A DNA stretch of 6,541 nucleotides, from assembly GCA_028292075.1 (NCBI GenBank), contig JAQGNA010000728.1, positions 1-6,541 on the forward strand. The letters are read 5' to 3'. Within the stretch, counting starts at the first letter, position 1; every line of letters begins with the position of its first letter. Below the pieces are notes generated by a model. It was not told the origin of the DNA. It saw only the letters and a list, made by a program, of their open reading frames with translations, and did not search any database. Below, one piece after another: positions 1 through 6,541 of this stretch. The stretch comes from Rhodoferax sp. GTDB lineage: Bacteria; Pseudomonadota; Gammaproteobacteria; Burkholderiales; Burkholderiaceae. The position numbers and the translations under genes were made by a program.

Positions 1-1527
1 TCAAGCCCGCCGGTACAACCGCGCCCAGTGCGCCAGCCGTGACGCGTGCTCGGGCAGCACTTCGTCCCAGCTGAAACGCCATTCCCAAAAGCCATCACCC
101 ACACCGGGCAGGTTCATGCGGTGGCTGCCGTCAAGGCCCAGCACGTCCTGCAATTGGGTGATGGCGGTGTCGGCCACGCTGCTCATCGCCGCGCGGATCA
201 GGGACCAGTGGATTTCGTGGTCCACACCCGCGCCCTGCAGGCCCAGGTAGTCGGCAACGTGCCTGCGTTCGGCCTCGCTGGCCTCGGCCCACCAGCCTGG
301 CGTGGTGTTGTTGTCGTGGGTACCGGTGTAGACCACGGTATTCGGTTCGTAGTTGTGCGGCAGGTAGGCATTGCCCGCGTCGCCGCCAAAGGCGAAGTGA
401 AGGATGCGCATGCCGGGAAAGTCGAACCGCTGGCGCAGCACCTCCACCTCGGGCGTCAGCAGGCCGAGATCTTCCGCGATGATGGGCAGCGCGCCCAGGG
501 CCGTTTCGATGGCCTCGAACAGCGCCGCGCCCGGCCCGGGCAACCAGCGGCCGAACATGGCGGTGGACTGGCTGGCCGGTATCTCCCAGTAGTCTGCAAA
601 GCCACGGAAGTGGTCGATGCGCACGATGTCCACCATGGCGAAGGTGCGGCGGATGCGCTCGATCCACCATCCATAGCCTTCGTCGGCATGGGCGGCCCAA
701 CGGTACAACGGGTTGCCCCAGCGCTGGCCGGTGGCGCTGAAGTAGTCGGGCGGCACGCCGGCGATCACGGTGGGCTTGCCGGCCGGGTCGAGCTCGAAGA
801 GTTCCTGGCGGGCCCAGACTTCGGCGCTCTGGTAGGCAATGAAGATCGGCGCGTCGCCCACGATCAGCACACCGCGTTCGTTGGCATAGGCCTTGAGCCG
901 CAGCCACTGGCGGAAGAAGCACCATTGGCAGAACTGCCAGAAGCCGACGCGGCCCTGCAGCGCCTGCCGCGCTTCGGCCAAGGCCGCGGGCTGGCGCTGC
1001 ACCAGGGCGGGGGGCCAGTCGCCCCATTCGCGGCCCTCATGTGATTCGGTCAGCGCCATGAACAGCGCGTAGTCGTCGAGCCATGCCGCCTGGGCCTGGC
1101 AAAACGCCTTGAAGTCGGCCTGGTCGGCGTGGTCGGCGTGGTGGAGGGCCTCGGCGGACTCGGCCTGGGCGGCGAACCGGCCGGCGGCACGGTCCAGCTG
1201 CGCCATGCGCCAGGGCACGACGCGGCCGAAGTCCAGCCGTGCGTCGTCGAAATCGGCGCCGGCCAGCGCGTCGGCGTCGAGCCAGCCGCGTTCCGCCAGT
1301 TCGGCGAGGTCGATCAGCAGCACATTGCCGGCAAAGGCCGAGCTGCTCATGTAGGGCGAGTTGCCCGGTCCGATGCCGCCGAGCGGCAGGATCTGCCAGA
1401 GCTTTTGGCCGGCACTGACCAGCCAATCGACAAAATGATAGGCGGCCGGACCGAAATCGCCCGATCCATGGGGACCGGGAAGCGATGTGGGATGCAGCAG
1501 GATGCCACTGGTGCGCGGAAGTCGCAT
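1..1527 (-). CDS. malQ: 4-alpha-glucanotransferase (amylomaltase, GH77), complete
   Basis: MalQ cleaves an alpha-1,4 bond of a maltodextrin and transfers the released glucan to another dextrin, giving glucose plus longer chains; it is cytoplasmic. The 508-residue protein starts with the typical GH77 opening (SGILLHPTSLPG, residues 7-18, then GSGDFGP). The catalytic residues are readable: nucleophile Asp305 in VRIDHFRGF, acid/base Glu352 in IIAEDLG and the third carboxylate Asp405 in TGTHDNNT. The 47-residue spacing between the first two equals that between Asp293 and Glu340 of Thermus aquaticus amylomaltase, as I recall that numbering. The substrate loop GVPPDYFSATGQRWGNPLY lies at 257-275. 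At about 500 residues it is the short Thermus/plant DPE1-like form, not the roughly 690-residue E. coli MalQ form. The reading frame is open upstream to 1860, but homology begins at the ATG at 1527, 22 nt after the glgX stop. No clear Shine-Dalgarno precedes it, so coupling to glgX is likely. In the operon it probably recycles GlgX products. Residues 129-138 contain a small HAD/HAD/QAD repeat. Confidence 0.97.
   Translation of the reverse strand: MRLPRTSGILLHPTSLPGPHGSGDFGPAAYHFVDWLVSAGQKLWQILPLGGIGPGNSPYMSSSAFAGNVLLIDLAELAERGWLDADALAGADFDDARLDFGRVVPWRMAQLDRAAGRFAAQAESAEALHHADHADQADFKAFCQAQAAWLDDYALFMALTESHEGREWGDWPPALVQRQPAALAEARQALQGRVGFWQFCQWCFFRQWLRLKAYANERGVLIVGDAPIFIAYQSAEVWARQELFELDPAGKPTVIAGVPPDYFSATGQRWGNPLYRWAAHADEGYGWWIERIRRTFAMVDIVRIDHFRGFADYWEIPASQSTAMFGRWLPGPGAALFEAIETALGALPIIAEDLGLLTPEVEVLRQRFDFPGMRILHFAFGGDAGNAYLPHNYEPNTVVYTGTHDNNTTPGWWAEASEAERRHVADYLGLQGAGVDHEIHWSLIRAAMSSVADTAITQLQDVLGLDGSHRMNLPGVGDGFWEWRFSWDEVLPEHASRLAHWARLYRRA
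1114..1140. repeat. three 9-bp tandem repeats inside malQ
   Basis: GTCGGCCTG, GTCGGCGTG and GTCGGCGTG stand head to tail on the plus strand, one mismatch among three copies. On the coding strand they keep the malQ frame and encode the HAD, HAD, QAD series at about residues 130-138, within an Ala/His/Asp-rich stretch between the N-terminal part of the barrel and the FKAFCQAQAAWLDDYALF helix. The copies are in frame and away from catalytic residues, so the enzyme should tolerate changes in copy number. Confidence 0.75.
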
Positions 1528-1549
1528 GGGTCTGGGCTCGAAAGAAGTT

Positions 1550-3706
1550 TCAGGGTGGGTCGAGGTCGGCACCGGCAGCGGCCAGCACCACCAGGCTGTG
1601 GGCCGGCAGCGGGAAATGGGTTTCACCCTGGCCGTACCAGTCGGCGCGGCCGGTGGGGTGGCTGGTGTCGAGCATGGCCTGCCACACCCCGGCGGGCAGC
1701 ATGAAATCGACGGCTGCGGCGTCGCCGTTGAACAGCAGCAACAGCGGCGCGCCGGCCCGGCCCGGCCGGCCGATGAGGCAGCCCAGCACGCGTTCGAGCG
1801 GATCTTCCCAGGCGCCGCCCTGCAGTGGCGCGGCGTCTTGCTGCATCCAGGCCAGGTCATGCAGGCCCAGCGCGTCGGTCAGGCCGCTGTACCAGTGGTT
1901 GCCGAAGGGCAGGGCATGGCGACGCAGCCAGAGCACGCGGGCAGTGAAGCGGACCAGTTCGTCGTCGGCCCTGGACCAGTCGATCCAGGTGGTGGCGTTG
2001 TCCTGGCAGTAGGGGTTGTTGTTGCCCTGCTGGGTGTGGCCGAGCTCGTCGCCGGCGGCGAGCATGGGTGTGCCCTGGGACAGCAGCGTGGTGGCAATGA
2101 GGGCGCGTTGCAGCCGTCCGCGGAGGGCCAGCACGGCGGGGTCGTCGGTGTCGCCTTCAGCGCCGCAGTTGAAGCTGAGGTTGTGGCCGTGGCCGTCGCG
2201 GTTGTCTTCTCCGTTCGCCAGGTTGCGGCGCTCGTTGTAGCTCAGCAGATCGCGCAGCGTGAAGCCGTCGTGCGAGACCACGTAGTTGACCGATTCGGCG
2301 GGCGCCCGCTGGCGCGGCTGGTACAGGTCGGACGAGCCGCACAGGCGCAGGGCGAAGGCGCCGCGGGTGCCGCCCTCGACCGGCTGGCCGGGCCGGGCCG
2401 CGCCCTGCACCCAGAAGCTGCGCATGCCGTCGCGGAAGTGGTCGTTCCATTCGAGCCAGCCGCGCGGAAAGCCGCCCACCTGATAGCCACCCGGGCCGAT
2501 GTCCCAGGGCTCGACGATCATCTTGACCCGCGACAGCATCGGGTCCTGCGCCACGGCGGTGAAGAAGGCGCCACCGCGTTCGAAGCCATGGTCACCCCGG
2601 CCCAGTACCGCGGCGAGGTCGAAGCGGAAGCCGTCCACATGCATCTCGCCGACCCAGTAGCGCAGGCTGTCCATCACCAGCTGCAGCACGCGCGGCTGGC
2701 GAATGTCGATGGTGTTGCCGCAACCGGTGTGGTTCTCGTAGCGGGCCGGGTCGTTGGCCGGCAGGCGGTAGTAGCTGGCGTTGTCGAGGCCGCGGAAGCT
2801 GATGTTCGGCCCGGTTTCATCGGATTCGGCGGTGTGGTTGTAGACCACGTCGAGCAGCACCTCGATGCCGGCCGCATGCAGCGCCTTGACCATGTGGCGG
2901 AATTCGTCGCGCACGGAGCGGCCCTGGTCGCCGCTGGCCAGCCGCGGGCTCGGGCAAAAGAAGGCGAGCGTGTTGTAGGCCCAGTAGTTCCGCAGGCCCA
3001 TGCGTTGCAGCCGTTCCTCGTCCAGCGCGTAGTGCACCGGCAGCAGACTCAGCGCGGTCACGCCAAGCCGTTGCAGGTGCGCGATGGACGCTGGATGGCC
3101 CAGGCCGGCATAGCTGCCGCGCAGGTTCGCGGGCAGTTGCGCGTTCAACGCCGAGAAGCCCTTGACGTGCAGCTCGTAGAGCACGGTGTCGACCAGTGGC
3201 GTGTGCGGCGCCTGCACGCCTTCCCAGTCGAACGCGTCGGCCACCACGCGGGCCTTGAGTGCGAATGCGGCGTTGTCGTGCGTGTCCATGTGCAGCGGAT
3301 GCTGGCGGTCGGCCGCGAAATGCTCTTCACGCCATGTGAAATCGCCGACGATGTCGCGTGCGTAGGGGTCGAGCAGCAGCTTGGTGTCGTCGAAGCGGTG
3401 GCCTCGGTCTGGCCGCCATGGGCCATGGGCCCGCAGGCCGTAGACCAGGCCCGGCGCCGCGCCCGGCAGGTAGCCATGCCACACGTCGCTGGTGTGCGCA
3501 GGGAGCGCGTGGCGCGCCAGTTCGGTGCGGCCGTCGTCACTGAAGACGCAGAGCGACATGGCCTGGGCATTGGCCGAGAAGACGGCGAAATTCACACCTT
3601 TTCCGTCCCAGCTTGCGCCCAGGGGGAAGGGCAGGCCGGGTCGCAGGGCGGCTGGCTCGTCGGGCTGTTCTCCGGTCAGGAGGTAGCTGGCGAAGCGTGG
3701 GTGCAT
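1550..3706 (-). CDS. glgX: glycogen debranching enzyme (isoamylase type, GH13), complete
   Basis: GlgX hydrolyses alpha-1,6 branch points, preferentially those of short stubs left by phosphorylase on limit dextrin. From the ATG at 3706 the protein has 718 residues. The N-terminus carries a CBM48-type domain ([20 protein letters not shown], about 28-47). The GH13 barrel follows, with YELHVKGFS (177-185), region [10 protein letters not shown] (286-294), nucleophile Asp363 in GFRFDLA, acid/base Glu399 in VEPWDIG, and His479-Asp480 in [10 protein letters not shown]. The stretch from 495 ([20 protein letters not shown]) and the later [18 protein letters not shown] are hallmarks of the GlgX/TreX group, separating it from pullulanases. 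It is somewhat longer than E. coli GlgX (657) through short additions at both ends. The start follows the glgB stop by 4 nt, implying translational coupling. An in-frame TTG at 3742 would add 12 Ser/Pro-rich residues and overlap glgB by 32 nt, but homology does not require it. TreX-like activity in trehalose synthesis is the main alternative; no treY or treZ is in the window. Confidence 0.97.
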   Translation of the reverse strand: MHPRFASYLLTGEQPDEPAALRPGLPFPLGASWDGKGVNFAVFSANAQAMSLCVFSDDGRTELARHALPAHTSDVWHGYLPGAAPGLVYGLRAHGPWRPDRGHRFDDTKLLLDPYARDIVGDFTWREEHFAADRQHPLHMDTHDNAAFALKARVVADAFDWEGVQAPHTPLVDTVLYELHVKGFSALNAQLPANLRGSYAGLGHPASIAHLQRLGVTALSLLPVHYALDEERLQRMGLRNYWAYNTLAFFCPSPRLASGDQGRSVRDEFRHMVKALHAAGIEVLLDVVYNHTAESDETGPNISFRGLDNASYYRLPANDPARYENHTGCGNTIDIRQPRVLQLVMDSLRYWVGEMHVDGFRFDLAAVLGRGDHGFERGGAFFTAVAQDPMLSRVKMIVEPWDIGPGGYQVGGFPRGWLEWNDHFRDGMRSFWVQGAARPGQPVEGGTRGAFALRLCGSSDLYQPRQRAPAESVNYVVSHDGFTLRDLLSYNERRNLANGEDNRDGHGHNLSFNCGAEGDTDDPAVLALRGRLQRALIATTLLSQGTPMLAAGDELGHTQQGNNNPYCQDNATTWIDWSRADDELVRFTARVLWLRRHALPFGNHWYSGLTDALGLHDLAWMQQDAAPLQGGAWEDPLERVLGCLIGRPGRAGAPLLLLFNGDAAAVDFMLPAGVWQAMLDTSHPTGRADWYGQGETHFPLPAHSLVVLAAAGADLDPP

Positions 3707-3710
3707 GGGT

Positions 3711-5912
3711 TCAGGCGTTCCATTCGAAGATGAGTGTGGCAAGTGGCGGCAGCGTCAGCAGCAAGGATTGCGCCCGGCCGTTCCATCCGACCGGTTCGGC
3801 CGTGGCGGCGCCCAGCGGCGTGCCGGTGTTGCTGCCGCCGTAGTGCTGCGAATCGGTGTTGAGCCGTTCGCGGTATTCGCCGGCTTCGGGCACGCCGACC
3901 CGGTAGCCGTGGCGCACTTCCGGCGTGAAGTTGCAGACCACCAGCACATGGCGGGTCGGCGCGCCGTCCACGGGCTTGGCGCGGCGCACGAAGCTCAGCA
4001 CCGAATGCTCGAAGTCGTCGTGCTCGATCCATTCGAAGCCGGCGGCGGAGCAGTCGAGCTCGTGCAGCGCCGGGGTGTTGCGGTAGAGGTGGTTGAGGTC
4101 GCGCACCAGGCTCTGCACGCCGGCATGGGACGGGTCTTGGAGCAGGTGCCAGTCGAGGCTCTGCGCGAAGTTCCATTCACGCTCCTGGGCGAACTCGCAG
4201 CCCATGAACAGCAGCTTCTTGCCCGGATGCCCGAACATGAAGCCAAGGTAGGCCCGCAGGTTGGCGAACTGCTGCCAGCGGTCGCCCGGCATCTTGGCCA
4301 GCAGCGAGCCCTTGCCGTGCACCACCTCGTCGTGCGAGATGGGCAGCACGAAGTTCTCGTCGAACGCATAGACCAGGCCGAAGCTGAGCTCGTTCTGGTG
4401 GTACTTGCGGTGCAGTGGGTCGCGTTCCATGTAGCTCAGCGTGTCGTGCATCCAGCCCATGTTCCACTTGTAGTGGAAGCCCAGGCCGCCCGAATAGGTG
4501 GGCCGCGAAACGCCGGGGAAAGAGGTTGATTCCTCGGCCAGCGTGGTGGCTTCTGGACGCTCCGCGCCCACCACCTCGTTCATGCGCTTCAGGAAGTCGA
4601 TGGCCTCCAGGTTCTCACGACCGCCATGGGCATTCGGGATCCATTCGCCGTCCTTGCGGCTGTAGTCGCGGTACAGCATCGAGGCGACGGCATCGACCCG
4701 CAGGCCGTCGACCCCGTAGCGCTCGAGCCAGTACAGGGCGTTGCCCACCAGGAAGTTGCGCACCTCGGTGCGGCCCAGGTTGTAGATCAGCGTGTTCCAG
4801 TCGTTGTGGAAGCCTTCGCGCGGGTCGGCGTATTCGTAGAGGGCGGTGCCGTCGAAGCGACCGAGGCCGTGGGCGTCGGTCGGAAAGTGCGCGGGCACCC
4901 AGTCGAGCAGAACACCGAGGCCGGCGGCGTGGCACTGGGCCACGAAGCGCTGGAAGCCCTCGGGCGGGCCGAACCGGGCGGTGGGGGCGTACAGGCCGAT
5001 GGGCTGGTAGCCCCAGGAGCCGTCGAACGGATGCTCGCTGATGGGCATCAGTTCCAGATGGGTGAAGCCCATGCCGGCGGCATAGGGCACCAGGCTGGCG
5101 GCGAGTTCGTCCCAGTCGAGCCAGCGGTTGCCTTCTTCGGTGATGCGGCGCCAAGAGGCCAGGTGCACCTCGTAGATGCTCATGGGCGCGTCGTGCGCAT
5201 TGGCCGCACGCCGGGCCGGATCGATGGGCTGCACCGGCGGCATGGGGGCGACCACGCTGGCCGTGGCAGGCCGGAATTCAGCCTGGAGCGCATAGGGATC
5301 GGTCTTGTCGGGCAACTGCTCACCCTCGCGGGAATGAATGCGGTACTTGTAGCAGGCACCGGCTTCGACGCCCGGCAGGAAGATCTCCCAGACGCCGCAT
5401 TGGGGCCGCAGGCGCATGGGATGGCGCCGGCCGTCCCAGAAGTTGAAGTCGCCGACCACGCTGACGCGCGACGCATTGGGTGCCCACACGGCGAAGCTGG
5501 TGCCGGCCACGCCATCCATGGTGCGCAGGCTGGCGCCCAGCACCTCGTGCGGCCGCAGGTGCGAACCTTCGCCCAGCAGCCACATCGCCATGTCGTCGAG
5601 CACCGGGCCGAAGCGGTATGGGTCGTCTTCCAGTGTGTGGTGGCCATCGCGCCAGAAAATGCGGAAGCAGTGGGACTGCGCGCCGGGTGCCGGGCCGGCA
5701 GCCTCAAAGAATCCTTCGGGATGGCATTCGCTCAGGTTGGCCAACAGCCGGCCCGTGGCGACGTCGAGCACCTCGACCGCGGAGGCGCCGGGCAAAAAGG
5801 CCCGGAACGAAACGCGGTTGTCCGGCAAAGGCTGCGGGCCGAGCACCGAGAAAGAATCGCCGTGGCGGGCGCCGACGATGGCGTCGATGTCTTGGGAGGT
5901 CAGAGTGGGCAT
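3711..5912 (-). CDS. glgB: 1,4-alpha-glucan branching enzyme (GH13), complete
   Basis: GlgB cuts an alpha-1,4 chain and reattaches the segment through an alpha-1,6 bond, making the branches of glycogen. The 733-residue protein is close to E. coli GlgB (728). It begins with an N1 beta domain ([11 protein letters not shown]), then CBM48 ([25 protein letters not shown], about 137-161), followed by the barrel. The conserved residues are present: Asp337 and His342 (LLDWVPAH), Arg405 and nucleophile Asp407 (GLRVDAVAS), Glu460 (TLAEEST), and His527-Asp528 ([13 protein letters not shown]). Each sits two positions after the E. coli residue as I remember it (335, 340, 403, 405, 458, 525, 526), which supports both identity and start. 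The C-terminal beta domain shows [12 protein letters not shown] and [13 protein letters not shown] chose the ATG at 5912; an in-frame TTG at 5939 would add nine residues with no homology. No Shine-Dalgarno is visible; the bases just upstream on the coding strand read GACCTCCCACGCC. It leads the tight glgB-glgX-malQ group, 291 nt after glgP. Confidence 0.98.
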   Translation of the reverse strand: MPTLTSQDIDAIVGARHGDSFSVLGPQPLPDNRVSFRAFLPGASAVEVLDVATGRLLANLSECHPEGFFEAAGPAPGAQSHCFRIFWRDGHHTLEDDPYRFGPVLDDMAMWLLGEGSHLRPHEVLGASLRTMDGVAGTSFAVWAPNASRVSVVGDFNFWDGRRHPMRLRPQCGVWEIFLPGVEAGACYKYRIHSREGEQLPDKTDPYALQAEFRPATASVVAPMPPVQPIDPARRAANAHDAPMSIYEVHLASWRRITEEGNRWLDWDELAASLVPYAAGMGFTHLELMPISEHPFDGSWGYQPIGLYAPTARFGPPEGFQRFVAQCHAAGLGVLLDWVPAHFPTDAHGLGRFDGTALYEYADPREGFHNDWNTLIYNLGRTEVRNFLVGNALYWLERYGVDGLRVDAVASMLYRDYSRKDGEWIPNAHGGRENLEAIDFLKRMNEVVGAERPEATTLAEESTSFPGVSRPTYSGGLGFHYKWNMGWMHDTLSYMERDPLHRKYHQNELSFGLVYAFDENFVLPISHDEVVHGKGSLLAKMPGDRWQQFANLRAYLGFMFGHPGKKLLFMGCEFAQEREWNFAQSLDWHLLQDPSHAGVQSLVRDLNHLYRNTPALHELDCSAAGFEWIEHDDFEHSVLSFVRRAKPVDGAPTRHVLVVCNFTPEVRHGYRVGVPEAGEYRERLNTDSQHYGGSNTGTPLGAATAEPVGWNGRAQSLLLTLPPLATLIFEWNA

Positions 5913-5944
5913 GGCGTGGGAGGTCGGCGGAAGAAACAAGGACG

Positions 5945-5969
5945 TGTGCAGGCCTGAACAGTATGCACA
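5945..5969 (-). promoter_or_regulatory. candidate operator or promoter region: TGTGCA inverted repeat before glgB
   Basis: TGTGCA (5945-5950) and TGCACA (5964-5969) form a perfect 6-bp inverted repeat with a 13-bp spacer, arm centres 19 bp apart, ending 33 bp upstream of the glgB ATG. The spacer contains CTGAACAG, itself a partial dyad. A -10-like CATACT on the minus strand (5965-5960) partly overlaps the upstream arm, four of six matches to TATAAT, but the hexamer expected about 17 bp further upstream (ATCTTC) matches TTGACA poorly. Spacing and symmetry would suit a dimeric repressor or activator site; no specific regulator can be named. Confidence 0.25.
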
Positions 5970-5986
5970 GATCGGGCATGGAGAAG

Positions 5987-6031
5987 ATGCGGCACGGCAG
6001 CTGTTGCGTGAGCGAAAGCAACAAGCCGCAT
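5987..6031 (-). other. imperfect two-part inverted repeat upstream of glgB
   Basis: ATGCGGC (5987-5993) is the exact reverse complement of GCCGCAT (6025-6031). Nested inside, TGTTGC (6002-6007) is the exact reverse complement of GCAACA (6018-6023), around a 10-nt loop. The two helices are separated by an asymmetric internal loop of eight bases on one side and one on the other. The structure lies 75-119 nt before the glgB ATG and would sit in any transcript reading from glgP to glgB. There is no U-tract. It might be an mRNA hairpin or chance; no known riboswitch family is recognised. Confidence 0.35.
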
Positions 6032-6122
6032 GCCTTGCGATCCGCTGTTCACCTCATGCCGGCAGGGCGCTGCGCCGATGCGGTACGGGCAGACGAGAAG
6101 CACGATGGGGTGTGCGGCCCGT

Positions 6123-6158
6123 GCTGCCCGTGCGGCGCCTGCTGCCCGTGCGGCGCCT
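6123..6158. repeat. perfect 18-bp tandem duplication with degenerate flanking copies
   Basis: The unit GCTGCCCGTGCGGCGCCT occurs twice head to tail with no mismatch (6123-6140 and 6141-6158). The same 18-bp phase extends both ways in decayed form: GTGCGGC recurs at 6112, 6130 and 6148, and the eight bases from 6159 match the unit's first eight at six positions. This looks like a local slippage or duplication product about 2.5 to 3 units long. It is outside any supported coding sequence, between glgP and glgB. Eighteen is a multiple of three, but no credible protein spans it. Confidence 0.9.
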
Positions 6159-6177
6159 GCGGCACGGTCCCGCACGG
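6128..6177 (-). other. GC-rich inverted repeat with two alternative stem partners
   Basis: The octamer CCGCACGG at 6170-6177 (plus-strand reading) is the reverse complement of CCGTGCGG, which occurs once in each 18-bp repeat unit (6128-6135 and 6146-6153). In the glgP-glgB transcript the distal octamer could therefore form an 8-bp stem with either copy, with loops of 16 or 34 nt. No T-run follows on the minus strand, so a Rho-independent terminator is not supported. Possible roles, all inference, are a transcript-stabilising or processing hairpin after glgP, or no role beyond the repeat's base composition. Confidence 0.45.
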
Positions 6178-6203
6178 TTTCACGCCGGCCCGATGTGCCC
6201 GGC

Positions 6204-6541
6204 TCAGGCCGGCAGGGCGTCGGGCTCGACGTGCCAGATCTGCCGCGCGTATTCGCGGATGGTGCGGTCCGACGAGAACACGCCCATGCCGGCCACGTTG
6301 GTGATGGCGCGGGCGCACCAGTCGGCGGGCCGGCGGTACAAGTCATCGACCCGTGACTGCGCGCCCACATAGGAGGCGTAATCGGCGAGCAGCAGGTAGT
6401 GGTCGCCACCCCACAGCAGCGAGTCGATCAGCGCCCGGTAGCGGCCCGGCTCCGCTGCCGAGAACTGGCCACCCGCGATGGCGTCCAGCACGGCCTTGAG
6501 GCTCGGGTTGTTGTCGTAGTAGCGCATGGGCTGGTAGCCGC
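6204..6541 (-). CDS. glgP: glycogen/alpha-glucan phosphorylase, C-terminal fragment (GT35)
   Basis: GlgP releases glucose-1-phosphate from non-reducing ends of glycogen using pyridoxal phosphate. Only the last 111 residues lie in the window; the gene runs off the right edge, so the PLP-binding lysine and active-site residues cannot be inspected. The visible tail is diagnostic: GYQPMRYYDNNPSLK, then PGRYRALIDSLL, GDHYLLLADYASYVGAQ, VDDLYRRPADW, and finally GVFSSDRTIREYARQIWHVEP. This lines up along its whole length with the remembered E. coli GlgP/MalP C-terminus (PGRYRDLVDSL, DHYQVLADYRSYV, FSSDRTIKEYADHIWHI). It stops at a TGA at 6206-6204 shortly after IWHVEP, the usual end of the family, so the 3' end is intact and not truncated. 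GlgP and the related maltodextrin phosphorylase MalP share this tail; the glg neighbours favour GlgP. It is probably the first of the four glg genes here. Confidence 0.95.
   Translation of the reverse strand, partial: GYQPMRYYDNNPSLKAVLDAIAGGQFSAAEPGRYRALIDSLLWGGDHYLLLADYASYVGAQSRVDDLYRRPADWCARAITNVAGMGVFSSDRTIREYARQIWHVEPDALPA

Larger units (their letters stand above)
5913..6203. other. glgP-glgB intergenic region (291 bp), no supported gene
   Basis: This is the only sizeable gap in the window, compared with 4 and 22 bp at the other two junctions. I see no conserved protein in any frame. On the coding (minus) strand it can be divided into a GC-rich half next to glgP (about 6112-6203), carrying an 18-bp tandem repeat and GC hairpins, and a less GC-rich half next to glgB (about 5913-6060), carrying two inverted repeats. 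No stem followed by a T-tract is present, so there is no classical intrinsic terminator after glgP. A weak -10-like hexamer, CATACT (5965-5960 on the minus strand), lies 47 nt before the glgB ATG, without a convincing -35. Whether glgB has its own promoter, or is read through from glgP, cannot be settled from sequence alone. Confidence 0.8.

Noticed and set aside
1751..1771. Dense GGCC/CCGG tract in the 3' part of glgX.
   Set aside because: It encodes an ordinary Gly/Arg/Pro loop (GRPGRAGAP) of the C-terminal domain; simple GC-rich codon use explains it.
1528..1860. Upstream extension of the malQ frame to 1860, giving a 619-residue protein.
   Set aside because: The extra 111 residues are Cys/Pro/Arg/Ala-rich and overlap the glgX coding region in another frame; GH77 homology starts at the ATG at 1527.
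1487..3733. A 748-codon open frame on the plus strand, antisense to almost all of glgX.
   Set aside because: Its product is a low-complexity Val/Ala/Gly/His/Arg-rich sequence with no recognisable domain, while the opposite strand encodes an unmistakable GlgX. Long antisense frames are expected where the sense gene has very high G/C at third positions.
5913..5939. TTG at 5939 as the glgB start.
   Set aside because: It adds nine residues not expected for the family and has no Shine-Dalgarno; the ATG at 5912 gives a length and catalytic numbering nearly identical to E. coli GlgB.
4626..5957. A 443-codon plus-strand open frame antisense to glgB.
   Set aside because: Same cause: compositional shadow of glgB, with no family motif and a Val/Gly/Ala/His-rich product.
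6146..6203. Intrinsic terminator after glgP.
   Set aside because: GC stems exist but no T-tract follows them on the minus strand, so a Rho-independent terminator is not supported.
5911..6372. A plus-strand frame of 153 codons starting with ATG at 5911, preceded by GGAGGT 10 nt upstream, spanning the intergenic gap and part of glgP antisense.
   Set aside because: The Shine-Dalgarno match is tempting, but the product is Arg/Ala/Pro-rich with a repeat-derived PVRRLLPVRRL segment, no recognisable domain, and it overlaps the ends of two certain genes. Conservation in relatives would be needed to revive it.

Overview
The window is one strand-coherent block of glycogen (alpha-glucan) metabolism genes, all transcribed leftwards on the minus strand. 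In transcription order it holds the 3' end of glgP (glycogen phosphorylase, cut by the right window edge), glgB (branching enzyme), glgX (debranching enzyme) and malQ (4-alpha-glucanotransferase). The malQ stop codon is the first three bases of the window. All four assignments rest on directly readable family motifs, and each complete enzyme retains its visible catalytic triad.

Layout from right to left: glgP tail, 6541-6204; a 291-bp non-coding gap, 6203-5913; glgB, 5912-3711; a 4-bp gap; glgX, 3706-1550; a 22-bp gap; malQ, 1527-1. The tight spacing of glgB, glgX and malQ says they are co-transcribed. The long glgP-glgB gap is the only place with room for regulation. It contains a perfect 18-bp tandem duplication that can form alternative GC hairpins, a second hairpin-capable inverted repeat, and a TGTGCA/TGCACA inverted repeat just upstream of glgB.

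How the enzymes fit together (established for the families): GlgB introduces alpha-1,6 branches during synthesis. GlgP shortens outer chains to glucose-1-phosphate until about four residues remain before a branch. GlgX removes those short stubs by alpha-1,6 hydrolysis. MalQ disproportionates the released maltotetraose-type oligosaccharides into glucose plus longer dextrins that phosphorylase can attack again. The window therefore encodes branching plus a full degradation and recycling loop. The synthesis genes glgA and glgC are not in it; they may lie beyond either edge.

Organism: the very high G+C (roughly two thirds by eye), the strong G/C preference at third codon positions and the glgP-glgB-glgX-malQ order suggest a high-GC proteobacterium, possibly a betaproteobacterium of the Burkholderiales/Comamonadaceae type. 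This is inference from memory of gene order, not a search. No mobile element, CRISPR array, tRNA, rRNA or foreign-looking gene was seen. I found no new biological system here; the points worth a second look are in the 291-bp gap and in the translation-initiation regions.
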